Positions 44,265 through 58,313 of a stretch of 64,000 bases of DNA are shown one piece after another. Every line of letters starts with the position of its first letter. The first letter of the stretch is position 1. Under the pieces are notes generated by a model. That model searched no databases and was not told where the DNA came from. It saw only the letters and a program-made list of their open reading frames with translations. Where the stretch lies: the NCBI GenBank assembly GCA_018466975.1, contig CM031559.1, positions 1,736,001 to 1,800,000 on the forward strand, read 5' to 3'. Position numbers and translations under genes: made by a program. The DNA is from Sparassis latifolia. Lineage: Eukaryota; Basidiomycota; Agaricomycetes; Polyporales; Sparassidaceae.

Positions 44265-46731
44265 ATGTCGTTCCAACCCTCTAATTTTTCAGATTTCTCT
44301 ACTAACTTCTCTCTGCCTTCTGGATCTGCAAGTCTTCATCAGTCCTTCACTGATCATGACATTGCAGGGCTCGAGCTCTCCGAACTTATGAAGAATCGCC
44401 ACGTTGCCGACTTGTACACCGAGCTGCGCAGAACAAGTGCTCAGGTGGTCAAGTTATCTGATGTACAGACTGAATTGATGCAGGTTATGCAAGAAAATAA
44501 GCAGTTGACACAAGAGCTGCAGGCCTTAAAGTCCGAGAAGAGCCGATCCCCAAGTTTTGTCAGGTAAGCTTTTCCCCTCATGTTCGATCCGATTAACCTA
44601 TATACTACACAGTACTTCGACACTCATGCCAAGCGACTCTGTTTCGCATCGCGGTGGCACGATCTCACAAGATAGCAGCATCGTCTCTCCTCCTGTGCCG
44701 AAAAAGACATATTCATTCACGGTCCTCTGGAACAAAGAGGATTGTAAGAAGGACGACGATGTCCACATCACGGTAGCTAATCCTGAACGGATTCCTATGG
44801 ATCAGGCCGTTCGACACGAGAATGGTGACCTCATCTCAAGCGCAGAGTGGCACGCGATTCAGACGACTGCACGCGTAGTCAAGAACGAGCTTCTCTCTCT
44901 TCCACCTCCTCGAGACCGTCGGTATCGCAACATAAAGCGAACAAAAAAGGTATTCAAGGCTGCATATCCACGCGAATGGGAAGCAGCCATGCTGAAGATG
45001 GAGAAGCAACAACCGTTGCTCGCCCTTTGCTCAGACCATTGGAAGGCAGAGTACATCATTGGTCCTATGCTGCTCCAGCAGCACAAACCCGACTCCGAAC
45101 TCGACAATGACGATGACGACGTTAGTCACGTCAGCACTTCCGCCACCAACACTCATGCATCTGAGCGCGGTGAAATCTCCGCCTCGATGGCCTCGCAGGT
45201 CTCTGTTGCCAACAAGAGGCGCCGTGTCCACTCCACTTCTTCAAGCAAGCCGAAGAAGAAGCCTGTCGCAGGTGTGGTATCGCAACATGCAGAGGGTCGA
45301 ACATCTGGCCCAGTGGCCACACCTGCATTGGAACCGCAGCTGAGTCTAACGTCTGTCCCAGTGACCATGCCTGTGGAACCACAGCTGAGTGCAATCGGTA
45401 ATATTCTCGGTAAGTAAATTTACATGGTCCTTTTGCGTTATTGAACCTCATTGTAAATAGCCCAAGTGCCTTCCGCGCCTCCCTCTGTCGTTGCCTCTGT
45501 CATCTCTCCTTCGGTATCTGGCCTAACGGTGAAAAGCGCCATTGACATCAGCTTCATCAATGTCGATCCGTCAATCGAGAATTTGATAGGTACGCTTCGT
45601 TCATCATTATTGTTTGTTTATTTATTTGCTTGCAGATGCCTTGTCCAGTAGCCATCCGGATTTAATAAGTGGTTTGGAGCTGCTCAATTCCATGAAGCTC
45701 ACACCTGTATTCGACATCGGTTCTCCGACATCGGAAGTCATCACATTCATCGAGCGCATCGAGAACGCTGATCCTAACTCACCCGACCTCTCGGAAGACG
45801 ATCTTGGAACGGCGTGGGGCCATTACCAGTTTACAGCAGGCTCGATGACCTCCAGCTCCACGCTTGTCTCATGGGATGGCATTGGGAGTGAGGCCGCGCG
45901 AAGATTAATTGCCGCCAGCATCAAGACGTGCAAGGTTGCAAGACATGTGTGTTTTGTCAGCGGGATCAAAACGAACGCGTATCTTAGTGATGCATACTTG
46001 GAGACGACAGTTGAAATCCTTTGGAGGCTCTGGAAAGCCGCAGGAGGAGTAAGTGCTATATTATCTTAGCGGGTGTTGCTTCTAAATATGTTCACTACAG
46101 CCTGTTGTGAAGGGGAAGGGCAAAGCTTTCACATCATCGGACTCACGCACCATGTCCACTGCTGACGCCATCGCCAGTATTCCTGACTCCTCTGCCGCCA
46201 CTCTTACCCCCTCTGCCACCACTTTGGTCAATGTCTCTCAGCCCTCTGCCAACATCGGTTTGTCCATGAACTCTGATTCGTGCCCTTCCAACTCGTCTGG
46301 TAGTGGAAAACCTATGGCCAACAGCAATTCTGACCCGCGTGCATATATCACTGTACGTACATTTAGCCTTTACCGTTTATTTCCACTGACGTGCGCCACC
46401 GGATAGTCGCTCAACAGAGACGAATTGTTTGAATGGATCATCGATCGGAAGTTGGCGGTCAATATGAAGCTTGGAAAGAAGAGTTCCTCCGTTAAGAAAG
46501 GTAAGAATTCTCCATTTTTTTTACCTTCTGTATGACTTGGTGCACTCATTTTCGTGTTTACAGACAAGCTCGTATCAATCATTCTGTCCGCCGAAGCGAC
46601 CGCCCAGCCGTCTAAGGCAGAAGTCGACGTCATCGTGCAGCAGGTATGATACTAGTCCCATTCTTCGCATCTACTTCTGACACTTCGGTTTGCAGCGCAA
46701 GCTTAAGAAGATGGCCACTTCAAGAGTTTGA
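44265..46731 (+). CDS. Companion protein of the tnp2 element, unknown function
   Basis: I do not recognise a named domain. The start at 44265 (MSFQPSNFSDFSTNFSLPSG) leads to a coiled coil (ELRRTSAQVVKLSDVQTELM, then QVMQENKQLTQELQALKSEK). A conserved-looking block follows (YSFTVLWNKEDCKKDDDVHI, ISSAEWHAIQTTARVVKNEL, AAYPREWEAAMLKMEKQQPL), then a basic, nuclear-signal-like stretch (ANKRRRVHSTSSSKPKKK). A second folded part includes DLSEDDLGTAWGHYQFTAGS and ARHVCFVSGIKTNAYLSDAY. The last exons give a SAP-like helix pair (DELFEWIIDRKLAVNMKLGK, KDKLVSIILSAE), ending KKMATSRV. About six small introns keep frame. The coiled coil, basic patch and SAP-like end suggest a DNA-binding accessory protein, comparable in position to the second gene of plant CACTA elements; this is inference. 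Confidence 0.72.
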
Positions 46732-47125
46732 GCCTCATCGCGAGGAGGGGAGGGGCGTGTCGCTGCTGTGTCGCTAGTGCCAAATTGTTCTCATTTGTAG
46801 TAACTCTGCGTGATGAATTCATGACTTTTGATGACCTTTGATGACTATTTCGATGAAAGAGAGTGACTGGAGTTTGACTACTTTATGACTGAAATTTGAC
46901 TATGGATGACCATGACGGACTATTGTTTGACTTTACTTGGTGGCTGCGGTGTCGTTACCGCTCCCCAACTCCAGACTAATTCTCGACTTTTTGTAGACTA
47001 AACCTGACAAAAATAGTCACAGGCTGGTAACTAAAACACAAAATTCTGGCCAAATTGACTAGTACACGACTATTTAATGACTCTACATGACTTAGTTGGA
47101 CTTCTCATATTTACAGAGGGTCACT

Positions 47126-47460
47126 GGCAGTCGGTCCTTCCACTTCTCTGATTGAATGAAGTGAGCACCCTTGATAATTTAGTACTGAAAGTCGAACACA
47201 TGTACAATATCATCCATCGCGTTATATATTAATGAGTGCTCAATCCAAAGTTCGTGAATGAAGACGGTGGAAGGGTTGTCGCGGTACTTTACCATAATCG
47301 CGTTCGCGCATTGGCTTGTTTGTAACCGCAGTTACGTAGATTTAGGTATGTTTTGGGATTTTTAGACGCTATACCAGCCTCACGGATGAGTTACAAGATC
47401 GTCAAGCTGGCAAAAACGACATCCCGGCATAGTGTGGTATAGACCACTCGGCTCGTTCCA
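47126..47460. other. Gap between the tnp2 element and the GNAT-Mss4 gene
   Basis: No gene seen; it begins the single-copy part of the window and includes the 3' flank of the GNAT-Mss4 gene. Confidence 0.45.
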
Positions 47461-48617
47461 TTACTCGCGATAGCCTACCCGGTTGCAAGCGAGCCAGAAC
47501 TCGCTGCTGCCTTCTTCACACCATCCCAACGGACCGAGGTCACATTCGGCGCATAACAATAACTTCAAACGCTTGTTCGTCGAAGCTGAAGAGATTGCGC
47601 TCAAACATGAAGTAGCACATGTTACCAGTAGACTCACTATCGGATTTTACGGCACGAGAGAACCCAATGTTCTCAAACGCCATCGCGTTCGGCGTGACGC
47701 GCCACCAGTGCATCAGGTTAGGTGGGGCTGCAAGGGGCGGTAGCGCGCTATGAGGCGGGTTTTCTGGCGGCTCCAGCCGTAAGCTCTCGCGCTCGACCAG
47801 GCTAGCTACCCCGCTCTTGAGTATGACACTACCGCACCCTTCTCTCGGGCACAACAGATCGAACTTATTTTCTGACGCATCCGCGACGTCCTGTACACCC
47901 CCCGGAAAAGCAGTGAGCAGCCGCGCACGAAGTCTCGCACGCGTACTCGAGCTCTGGAGCGCCTCCCACAGACCGACCGGAATCACCTGTTGGGGCTCCT
48001 GCGGCGGCGCGGGGGTGAGGAGTGTCTGCATCTCGAACCACGGGCGAGAGCCATGCACTACCGCACTCCTGCCGACCAGCTGAAAGCCTGCCTGCTCGTA
48101 CAGGCCGAGTAGCTCCTCGTGCGCGATCAGCAGCACGCGCTCGTAGCCCGGCGTACACGCCAGGCGCGCGGTGTACTCCTTGAGCAGGCCGAGCGCTATG
48201 CCTTTCCGGCGGTGCCCTGGCCGCACGCAAACGGAATGCAGACATACGGAAGCCGCGCCGGGGACGTGGGTGGACATGGAGTCGTGCGTGAGCGAGGTGG
48301 ATGGAGAGAGCGTCGAGCAAACGTAACCGATCAGCGTGCGGCCTCCTTCCTTGGACAGATATGCGCCGAGAAAGAGGTCGGGGGCTTGCGCTTGTCGATA
48401 TCTTGGAAGTAATATTGTTCGGTTTATGGACATCCGTGTCAGGAAAAAAACGAACGCGCACCGGAATGTCTCCAGTGTTGCCGCTTCATCCTCCGGGTAG
48501 CCTGGACCAAATGTCAGGGACCCTCGGCAAGACTATCGCAGTCTGTGTACCTAGCGCTTCGATGGCGTATGCATCCTCCAGTTCTCTCTCATTGACGGGG
48601 TCGTAAAAGACAGACAT
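47461..48617 (-). CDS. GNAT acetyltransferase fused to an Mss4-like zinc domain
   Basis: The start at 48617 (MSVFYDPVNERELEDAYAIE) gives a GNAT fold related to arylalkylamine N-acetyltransferases. The joins YPEDEAATLETFR then YRQAQAPDLFLGAYL bridge two introns. The acetyl-CoA loop is VCVRPGHRRKGIALGLLKEY, and YEQAGFQLVGRSAVVHG follows. After about residue 190 comes an Mss4/RABIF-type domain: LLCPREGCGSVILKSG, WWRVTPNAMAFENIGFSRAV, and, after an intron with a GTGAGT donor, LCAECDLGPLGWCEEG, with the stop at 47461-47463. The CPREGC and CAEC pairs fit the two zinc-ligand pairs. Mss4 proteins bind nucleotide-free exocytic Rab GTPases. The fused protein may couple acetylation with Rab handling, which is unproven. 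Confidence 0.86.
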
Positions 48618-49242
48618 TGTCGGAGTGAGTGCTGGTCGGCGTGATCGAGTCGAAAGTTAGGCGCCTGCAGTCTCAGACAGACAGTACTTCTGTCCTCGCG
48701 CGAACTTGAAAACCCCAAGTCAAGAGATTCAAAAAAGTACAATACATACTGCCTGCAAAACATGTACTGTAGTCCGTATGAAGTCGGCGATGCAATGCTA
48801 GCGCGTTAATTGACAGAGAAAGAGCGAGACGGAGAGACAAGGGCTACACAAGTGTCCATGCTGATGCTAGGAGTTTCTGTACGGTAGCGCTAGCCAATAC
48901 GGAAAAAATAACCTGACAGCCAATCGACGGCGAACAAATGGTACCCGCGCGCTGCAGCTAATCCGGCAGCGCGCCAGAGGGGAATAATATACGAGACTCA
49001 TGGTGCGGGGGTGCACTGAGCGGGGATAGGGATATATGGAGAGGAAGTGAGACGGCCTATGGAAACAAGATGTGGACGAGCAAAATGGGACAGCAACGAC
49101 AGGATGCAGGTATAAGCAAGTGACGCGTCCGGGCGGATCGCAGGGTGCAGCGTCGGCTGCGACCGAGTCGAGCCGAGCGCGTACTCTATGACTCTGAGGC
49201 GCGTGAACGCATCTGGCACGCTCACGATGGTGGTGGCAGCGG
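48618..49242. other. Intergenic region
   Basis: About 625 bp between the end of the kinase gene and the start of the GNAT-Mss4 gene on the same strand. I see no gene; it serves as kinase 3' flank and GNAT promoter. Confidence 0.5.
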
Positions 49243-51449
<2,207 letters not shown>

Positions 51450-53162
51450 GGTAGACGGCTGATGAGGGGGAAGATGCGCGCAAGTGGGGCGCTGCGCCCA
51501 ACTTTATAGTGAGCGCCTTGGATGTGAGAGACGTCCGAGAGCGGCTCAAGGGATTTATTTGTAATTATAGTCCACATGGCTCTTTATATATTATCTCAAA
51601 ATCTAATCTCCTCGACTCTGTTTCCCTCCGCCGTCTCCGTCCACCCCTTCTCCGTCCTCATCTTCCCGACTTGCTCCACGAAGCTGACGCTCAATTGGTT
51701 GCCTTTGGTCGCTCGAGAACGAGCTGGAAGCATATGACCACCGGGACAGGTGCTTGAGCCGCGCCCAATCACTTTGATGCCGCGGCCGGACAACAACGCG
51801 TGCCCTACTCACTCGGCGACGTCGACTTTATCTCACCAAGAACACACGGTCTACTCCGGTGCATATACATACCTGGCAACTGGTGAATTGTCAGGTCTCC
51901 GAACGTTCAGCAGCTAAATTAGTCTCCGGGTGTGTTCCTGTCTCGTCAACTATAGGGGCCTGCTTTACCTTGATGAGCGTACGCCGTGTCGTGCCCGTTC
52001 CCCACGGAGTTAGCCCTCTGACAACTCGCCAATGCATGCAGCTACAGAACGAACCCTGTCGCTACTGCGCGGGCCTTCCATCATCTGCCTTCGAGACGAC
52101 GCAGTTTCGGCGCCGCGGTGGCGAGCAACACGACCTGCTTCCCGTCCATTTCAAGCATGGTGTACTCGTCTCTTCGCCGCCCGCCGTCCAACTGCCATCA
52201 TGATCGCTCTCAAGTTTCATCTGCGAAGTGTATCGACACCTTCTCTCGCAGCATTCCGAACGTCGGACTCGCGGTGTGCACTCCCCGACCCTTAGCCTGT
52301 GAAATTTCCTCGAATAAGTACACTCATCCGTCGGTCTTGCGTTGGATTGTGCCCAAGGCTTATCCGTACGCATCGTTCATGAACTGCTGCATCTCGCATG
52401 ACCTTGTGTGCTCGTTTTGCTACGACTTTGTGCGTTGTTCTCCGCCATAACCTAGAATAGCCCTAGGCTGTCGGTCTTCAGAGAGATGTATCGAGCGCGT
52501 CGTCTCGCGCATTGTCCCTGTGTACAAATTCACCGTCTTATTTTAAAAAAAAATCTTATGACCCAGGCCGCACCAGGTCATCTGTCTTCTGAGAAGTTGA
52601 GTCGTGCTGGATTCGCAGCCTGCCATTCTGTGTGATTCGACATAATCTGTCCATGTCTTGGGTCTGGACAAACGCGTGATAGCCGATACTGCATGTGCAC
52701 GAATCGCTGTTTTTGTCCGCTATCGCCTGTCCAGTTCTCAGACAGTCATCGTTCGTTATCCGCTCGGAGAGCTACCCATGCAACGGGCGTCCGCTCCAAG
52801 ACGGGTGTGCAGAGATTTACTGCTGCTGCAGGTGTCGTCGGGAACCATTTTCTCGTGCCAAGTCAGTTCCTGGCACTGTATTGCGTTGTATGTAGGCTCA
52901 TACCACAGCCTTTGCGGAGGTCGGTCAAATCTTCGGATAGATTCCAGCCTGCTACAGGGCAGTATCTGCTTTGGATGATGACCCGGACGATCGATGTTCG
53001 TATCTTCGTGGCGGACAAGACAGCCTCGAGTCGATGTACCGGATAATAATAGCCATAAACATTCCTGAGGTCCAAGATACGCGTGACGGTATTGTAGGTA
53101 TGTGGTCCAGATCGAGATACAAGCCAGTCTCTTCAGTGGGAGTTGCTCGACGGTTCTGTGTC
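51450..53162. other. 1.7-kb region between the kinase and amidotransferase genes
   Basis: It contains the long upstream region of the kinase gene and the 3' flank of the amidotransferase. A plus-strand run of short frames at 51859-53046 lacks domains, and their codon use is unremarkable. I see no supported gene. Confidence 0.4.
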
Positions 53163-54190
53163 CTATATCTGGGAGCGAGCATCGCGTACGCCAAGGACTG
53201 CCCAGATAAACTTACCCACGACGCTAACGCCATCATTCCGCCACTCTGCCCTCTTCTGCGCGTCCTTGACGATCTCCGCGCTCAGGACGCCCGTGGACGA
53301 GCGCGTGTTGATAATCTTCTCCGAGATGCGCTGCGTGAACTCAGGGTGGCCCTGCACGGTGAATATTTGCACGTCCACGGCGCTCGGCCGGGTGGGCGCG
53401 CCAGCGTAGAAGCGCACCATGCCTTGATTTGGTGCGACGGCGGTCGATCCGAGGAGGAGACATGAAGGCGGTAATTCGGGGACGTGGTCGCGGTGCATCT
53501 GTTGGATATTCTGTACGGGCGTCCACGGGGGTGCGAGGGGTAGTTAGCCTGCGCAGGTGACATCGGATATGAACTACACACTAGGGTAGGAACGCCGAAG
53601 AGCTGCTTTCCGATGTCGCTGAGCGAAACCTCGGTAACGCCGACCTCCCAGTTCCCGCTGTTAGGTACGCATTCACCGCCCAGCGCGCGGGCGATAATCT
53701 GATGGCCGAAGCATATTCCTGCCAGAGAGACGGAGAAGTAAAACGAATGTCAGAGATTACCACGGAAGAGAGGCGGAAGCGGAAGCAGCGCAAGGTTCTC
53801 GAAATCGCGAAGACGCACCGATGAGCTTGACCTGGGGTTTCTCCTGAGCGACTGAGGCAACGAACGAGACGAGTTTGTTTATCCAATCCAGATTCTCGTA
53901 GGCGGAAGCCGCTAATGAGATCACAGTGAGCGACTGGGTTTAGTGGGGTGGCCGCCAAGGAACGGACCAGATCCAGTAAGAATTATGCCGTGATAGTCAT
54001 CGATGTTTGGAGGGTATTCTTGTTTGTTGCGTACGTCGTACGAGTCCAGCGTGAATGTCACCGCTGAGATCTCAGGCAGTGATTTCTCGAGCAAGGCGTT
54101 GAATACGTCAGTGTAGTCTCCATCCTCCGCTACCACTGAAGGTATCGGGGTGTCACAGAGAAAAAGAGCGACGCGAATAGAGGACGACAT
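53163..54190 (-). CDS. Class I glutamine amidotransferase-like protein
   Basis: The start at 54190 (MSSSIRVALFLCDTPIPSVV) opens a GATase-1 fold. IDDYHGIILTGSG gives the oxyanion-strand loop, an intron near 53915-53935 links to AYENLDWINKLVSFVASVAQ, and KLIGICFGHQIIARALGGEC carries the nucleophilic Cys in GICFGHQ. The C-terminal part has FTVQGHPEFTQRISEKII, with the catalytic His in QGHPEF followed by Glu. This triad arrangement matches the family related to gamma-glutamyl-peptide-type hydrolases and GMP-synthase-like GATases. Length, about 270 residues, is that of stand-alone members, so it probably hydrolyses a gamma-glutamyl substrate by itself; the substrate is unknown. The last few residues depend on whether an intron near 53210 is used. 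Confidence 0.85.
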
Positions 54191-54918
54191 AGGCGTCGGC
54201 AACAAACTGGTTAGGAGCAAACACTGGTGAATTCTTATCTCAGATCGAAAGCGGTGGCTGTTAATTACGTCAACAACAGATAAGTAACAACGATCGATAG
54301 CGTTTCTCCGGACTATCGCCAGTTCTCACACTTATAAGCGTTTTAAACCCTTTAAGAAACAGGCTTACTCATTTGTAGTCTTGTTGTGACAAGAATTACA
54401 ACCGCCTTATCTATTAGCGATCGAAGCGCCACCACGCGGTGTTGGCCGCCATCACCACAAGTCGTTTTTATTCTGTGTACCTTTCTAGCTCAAGAGCACA
54501 TCACCGAGATATCATGCGCATAGGTTAGCATGCACAGGTGCAACTCAGTAATATCCCTTGAGTAAAAATTCTGCAAGGCGGTCAAACAGTGAGTGCCTGA
54601 TTTTTACTTTTGCGCATCCAAGCCTCATTTCTGTCTGCTTTCATCAGAGAGTTGTCCTTAGGAAGTGACTCGCCCGGCCTGCGCGCCAAGTCACCGCTTA
54701 TCTACTCCTTGAGAGATAGGTATGGTTGGCCAATCAATTTCCCAGCTTTACTGCATGATAAGCAGAAGCCCAAGTAGAGATCGCGGGGCTCAAGTTCCAT
54801 GTATAAATAATGACCGATTCGATTCGATTCTTTACCCTACTTCTTTCGACTTCTTTGTTGGAGTGCATCACCCTGCGACCGCGGTCCATTGAGAAGCGCA
54901 CTTAGATCAAGCGTTACA
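54191..54918. promoter_or_regulatory. Divergent promoter region, amidotransferase and urea transporter
   Basis: The two genes diverge across 728 bp. GATAA/TTATC-like motifs occur (for example TTATCTCAG near 54235, CTTATCTATTAG near 54403, and CTTATCTACTCC near 54698), which would fit nitrogen-regulated GATA-factor control of a urea transporter. Such short motifs also occur by chance. Confidence 0.4.
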
Positions 54919-57753
54919 ATGTCTTCGGCGGGGCCAGTTTTGCCTCAAGGAGCCGGCTATGGTGTCGGCGAGTCTTTGAGGATCTTATCTACCGTTATCA
55001 TTACAACTCATGTCCGTCTGCAGTTGTCGGAATCGGCCTGTTCTTCAGCGTGTTCATGCTGGGCCTGACGGCCATCCAAGCACGTTACACTGGCTTCTCT
55101 CCCAAGAACTCTGAGGAGTTCAACAGCGCTTCTCGGAGCGTCAAGCCAGGTCTCATTGCTTCTGGTATCGTTTCTGCATGGACATGGGCGGCGACGTTGG
55201 TGAGTCATACGTGCCTTTTGCTCTTGATATCTAATCTAACCGTTGACCGTCGTCTGTAGCTGCAATCGAGTGCTGTCGCGTATTCGTATGGTATCTCAGG
55301 TCCATGGTGGTATGGCTCGGGTGCTACGGTCCAGATCTTGCTCTTCGCACAGGTTCGTCGCGTCCATAGTCTTGTCGTGTGCCATACTGATTTCGTCACT
55401 GTAGCTCGCAGCCAAGTTGAAAATGAATGCACCGTACGCACACACGTGGCTTGAAATCGTCTCGGCGCGATGGGGAGTCGTTGCCCATCTGGTCTTCATG
55501 TTTTTTGGGTGAACAAGCCCTAAGCTGTGAAAGATACTGACATTGACTAAGAGATTATTGCTAGTTTGGCAACGAACATCATCGTATCGTCCATGCTTAT
55601 TCTTGGCGGATCTGCTACCGTGAACTCTTTGACGGGTATGAACACCATTGCCGCGTGTTTCTTGATCCCTCTTGGTGTGTCAATCTACGTCGTCGTCGGC
55701 GGGATGCGTGCGACGCTCCTTTGCGACTAGTACGCCGATCTCATACCATCATTGTTGTGATGGCAGCTCTAACGTACAAACTCTGCCTCCAGCACACACA
55801 CCAGCGTGCTCTTCGCAATCATTTTTGTGTTCGTCTTCACGGTGTACTCCACGAGTGCCAAGATCGGCAGCTTCAGTGAGATGCACTCTCTGCTCGCTAC
55901 CGCCGCCTCCCAGGCCCCCGTCTCGGGCAATGCGCACGGATCGTACCTTACCATGCGCTCTAAGAACGGTCTCATCTTCGGTGTCATCAACGTCATCGGT
56001 AACTTCGCCACTGTGTTCCAGGATCAGGCTGTAAGTTATCTCTGCTACCTTGCCACTTATTCATACTGACCTATATTACCATCAGTACTGGCAGCGGGCA
56101 ATCGCGAGTCGTCCCGCTACGTGCGTGAAGGCATACCTTCTTGGTGGTCTCGCATGGTAAGCCTTCCATGCCATGAATACTGCACCGTGATGCAATCGAT
56201 GTTATTCACAAGGTTTGCGATCCCCTTCATGTTCTCTACTACCCTTGGTCTAGCTGCGGTCGCGCTCCGCAATGACCCCTCCATGATGGTGCTCACTCCG
56301 GAGGACGTGTCTGCGGGTCTCCCAGCGTCTGCTGCTGCCGCGGTGATCCTGGGCAAGTCTGGCGCCGTTGCCCTGCTCATCGTGCTGTTCTTGGCTGTCA
56401 CGTCTGCGACGTCTGCCGAGCTCATCGCCGTCTCTGCTGTCCTGACCTACGACGTGTACAAGGTTAGCTCTTGTAACCTCAGACTGTAGCTACGTCTCTG
56501 AATGCTGTCGTGCAGAGATACATCAACCCCAAGGCAACTGAGGCGCAGATTCTCCGGGTGTCTCACTTGATGGTGCGTTTGTTGCATTTGTCTCCGATGC
56601 ACATATAGAGCCACATGGTCGACCCATGTTCAGGTTATGTTCTTCGCTATCGTCATGGGTATTCTCGGATTGATCTTCTACTACATCGGTATCTCCATGG
56701 GTTGGCTTTACGTGAGTCGTCTCACCTACTTACGCTGACTGCTGATATTCATCTTTCCCTAGGACTTCATGGGTGTTGTTTTGGGATCAGCAGTTGTTCC
56801 CATCGCTACCTGTGTGACATGGAAGAAGGCCAACAAGTGGGGCGCCATCGGTGGTTCGGTAGCCGGCTTCTGCTGCGGCTTGATCGCATGGCTCGTCACC
56901 ACGTCAAGCCTGAACAACAAGCTGATCAATGTGACTGTAAGTTCGCGGACGTCATCTTCCTGATTCCAGCTGATATACGTGTGCTCTGTAGACCAGCGGA
57001 GGTAATCTGGAGATGCTTGCTGGCAACCTCGCCTCGATCGGTGTTGGCGCAGTCATCACTGTCGCGACGTCGATGATCGTGGGTGTCCGCCTTCGCTTGT
57101 CGATTGAATAATTTGCTGATCACTATGCAATGTTACAGTGGCCCGAGGACTTCAGCTTCGACCCCACTCGCGCAATCAACAATCCGACGTTTGTCGCGGA
57201 CGAGAAGACCAGCGAGTCGCGGGCCTCGCAGGATGAGGTCGATGACAAGAAGGAGGCAACTGCCGCTGTTGTCTCGGAGCCCGTTATCTCGGCAGAGGAG
57301 GCTGCGCTGGAGGAGGCCAGAGAACTGGACCCCGTGGCGCTGCGCAAGTCGTTCAAACTCGCCGCGTGGTCCTCAGTAGCCCTGGTACGTCATACTTCTT
57401 CAGCACCGTCCAGCATATCCTCATCGAGGTCATATCTTAGACACTCATTCTGCTCATCATTATCCCTCTGCCGCTCTTCTTCGCGGAGACGATCTACGGT
57501 GTGAAGGGCCTCACGGCATGGGTTGTCATTGGGATGATCTGGACGTTCTTCTCCGCCATCTCTGTCGTCGTGTACCCGCTCATTGAGAGTCGCTCGGGAT
57601 TGTTCCTGATCGTGAGGGGTATTATCAAGGTATGTGCGCCTTCCTAGTCACCCGAGCGTTCTCTGACGTTTGCGCTTTTCCTGGCAGGACATATTCAAGC
57701 CGGGAAGTGGAAAATTCGTCCACCATGAACATGTACCCTCCACAGAGGCGTAA
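54919..57753 (+). CDS. DUR3: Dur3-type urea/polyamine transporter (sodium:solute symporter family)
   Basis: Dur3 imports urea, and in yeast polyamines, with cotransported ions across the plasma membrane. The start at 54919 ([15 protein letters not shown]) is followed by an intron, then [20 protein letters not shown]. Typical segments are [112 protein letters not shown] and [18 protein letters not shown]. About a dozen introns of roughly 50-65 bp split the gene, and frames agree. The C-terminal cytosolic linker is acidic ([14 protein letters not shown]), then two further membrane helices precede the end at 57753. Length, around 680 residues, is normal. Candidate GATA sites lie upstream. Confidence 0.93.
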
Positions 57754-58313
57754 CGATATACTCTGAGAAGCTTCTAGCCTGAGCTCCATCTATACTACTT
57801 AGCAATATCCACGAATACCGAATGAATATACGGAACCTTTGGAGTGTATTTTCGCAGTGAAGTTAGAGAGAGGGACAGGTGAGCAACGTGGGCGTTTACG
57901 CATTTACAGACTCGCACTTAACGTCCATCGATAGCTGCCATTACAGTAGCCGGTCGTGCAGACTTTCACTGTTGAAACGTTGAAAACGCGGCCAGTCGGA
58001 ACTCCATGTTATACAAGTGTCTGCGTCATCGGACTCTTGGCTTTACCGAACCTGTTGTGCAATAGCCTAGAGGCTCTTTAACAGACCTGGGCCTGAGAGT
58101 TGACAGCGTGGGAGGGCAAAGCGACCTCCACCTTGACCCTTATCAGGATCTTCTGTTGCCCTTTGTCTTTCTGGTGTAGAATCCCGAACAGGAACCTCGA
58201 CGCAAGACGTGTGTCCTCCAGCAGCTTCCATCAACCTCCGGAGGCACAGGCCCAAGTGGCGAATCATTCAATGTATTTACTCCCCAAAATATTCTGACTC
58301 ACGTACGAATACT
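57754..58313. other. 3' flank of DUR3
   Basis: No gene recognised before the small inverted-repeat element that starts at 58314. Confidence 0.5.

Larger units (their letters stand above)
40558..47118. mobile_element. tnp2-type DNA transposon, 6.56 kb, 7-bp flanking repeat GGTCACT
   Basis: Inverted ends begin CTCTGTAAA[A/T]ATG[G/A]GAA, then GTCCAAC, at 40558 and, on the other strand, from 47118. Directly outside, GGTCACT is present at 40551-40557 and 47119-47125. Subterminal zones at both ends (about 40570-40720 and 46800-47090) are crowded with GACTA/TAGTC-like motifs, a usual arrangement for transposase binding. Inside are a tnp2 transposase on the minus strand and a divergent companion gene on the plus strand. 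Both reading frames look intact. Confidence 0.82.

Noticed and set aside
51859..53046. Chain of short plus-strand frames upstream of the kinase gene
   Set aside because: No domains and no consistent joins; likely promoter and leader sequence.
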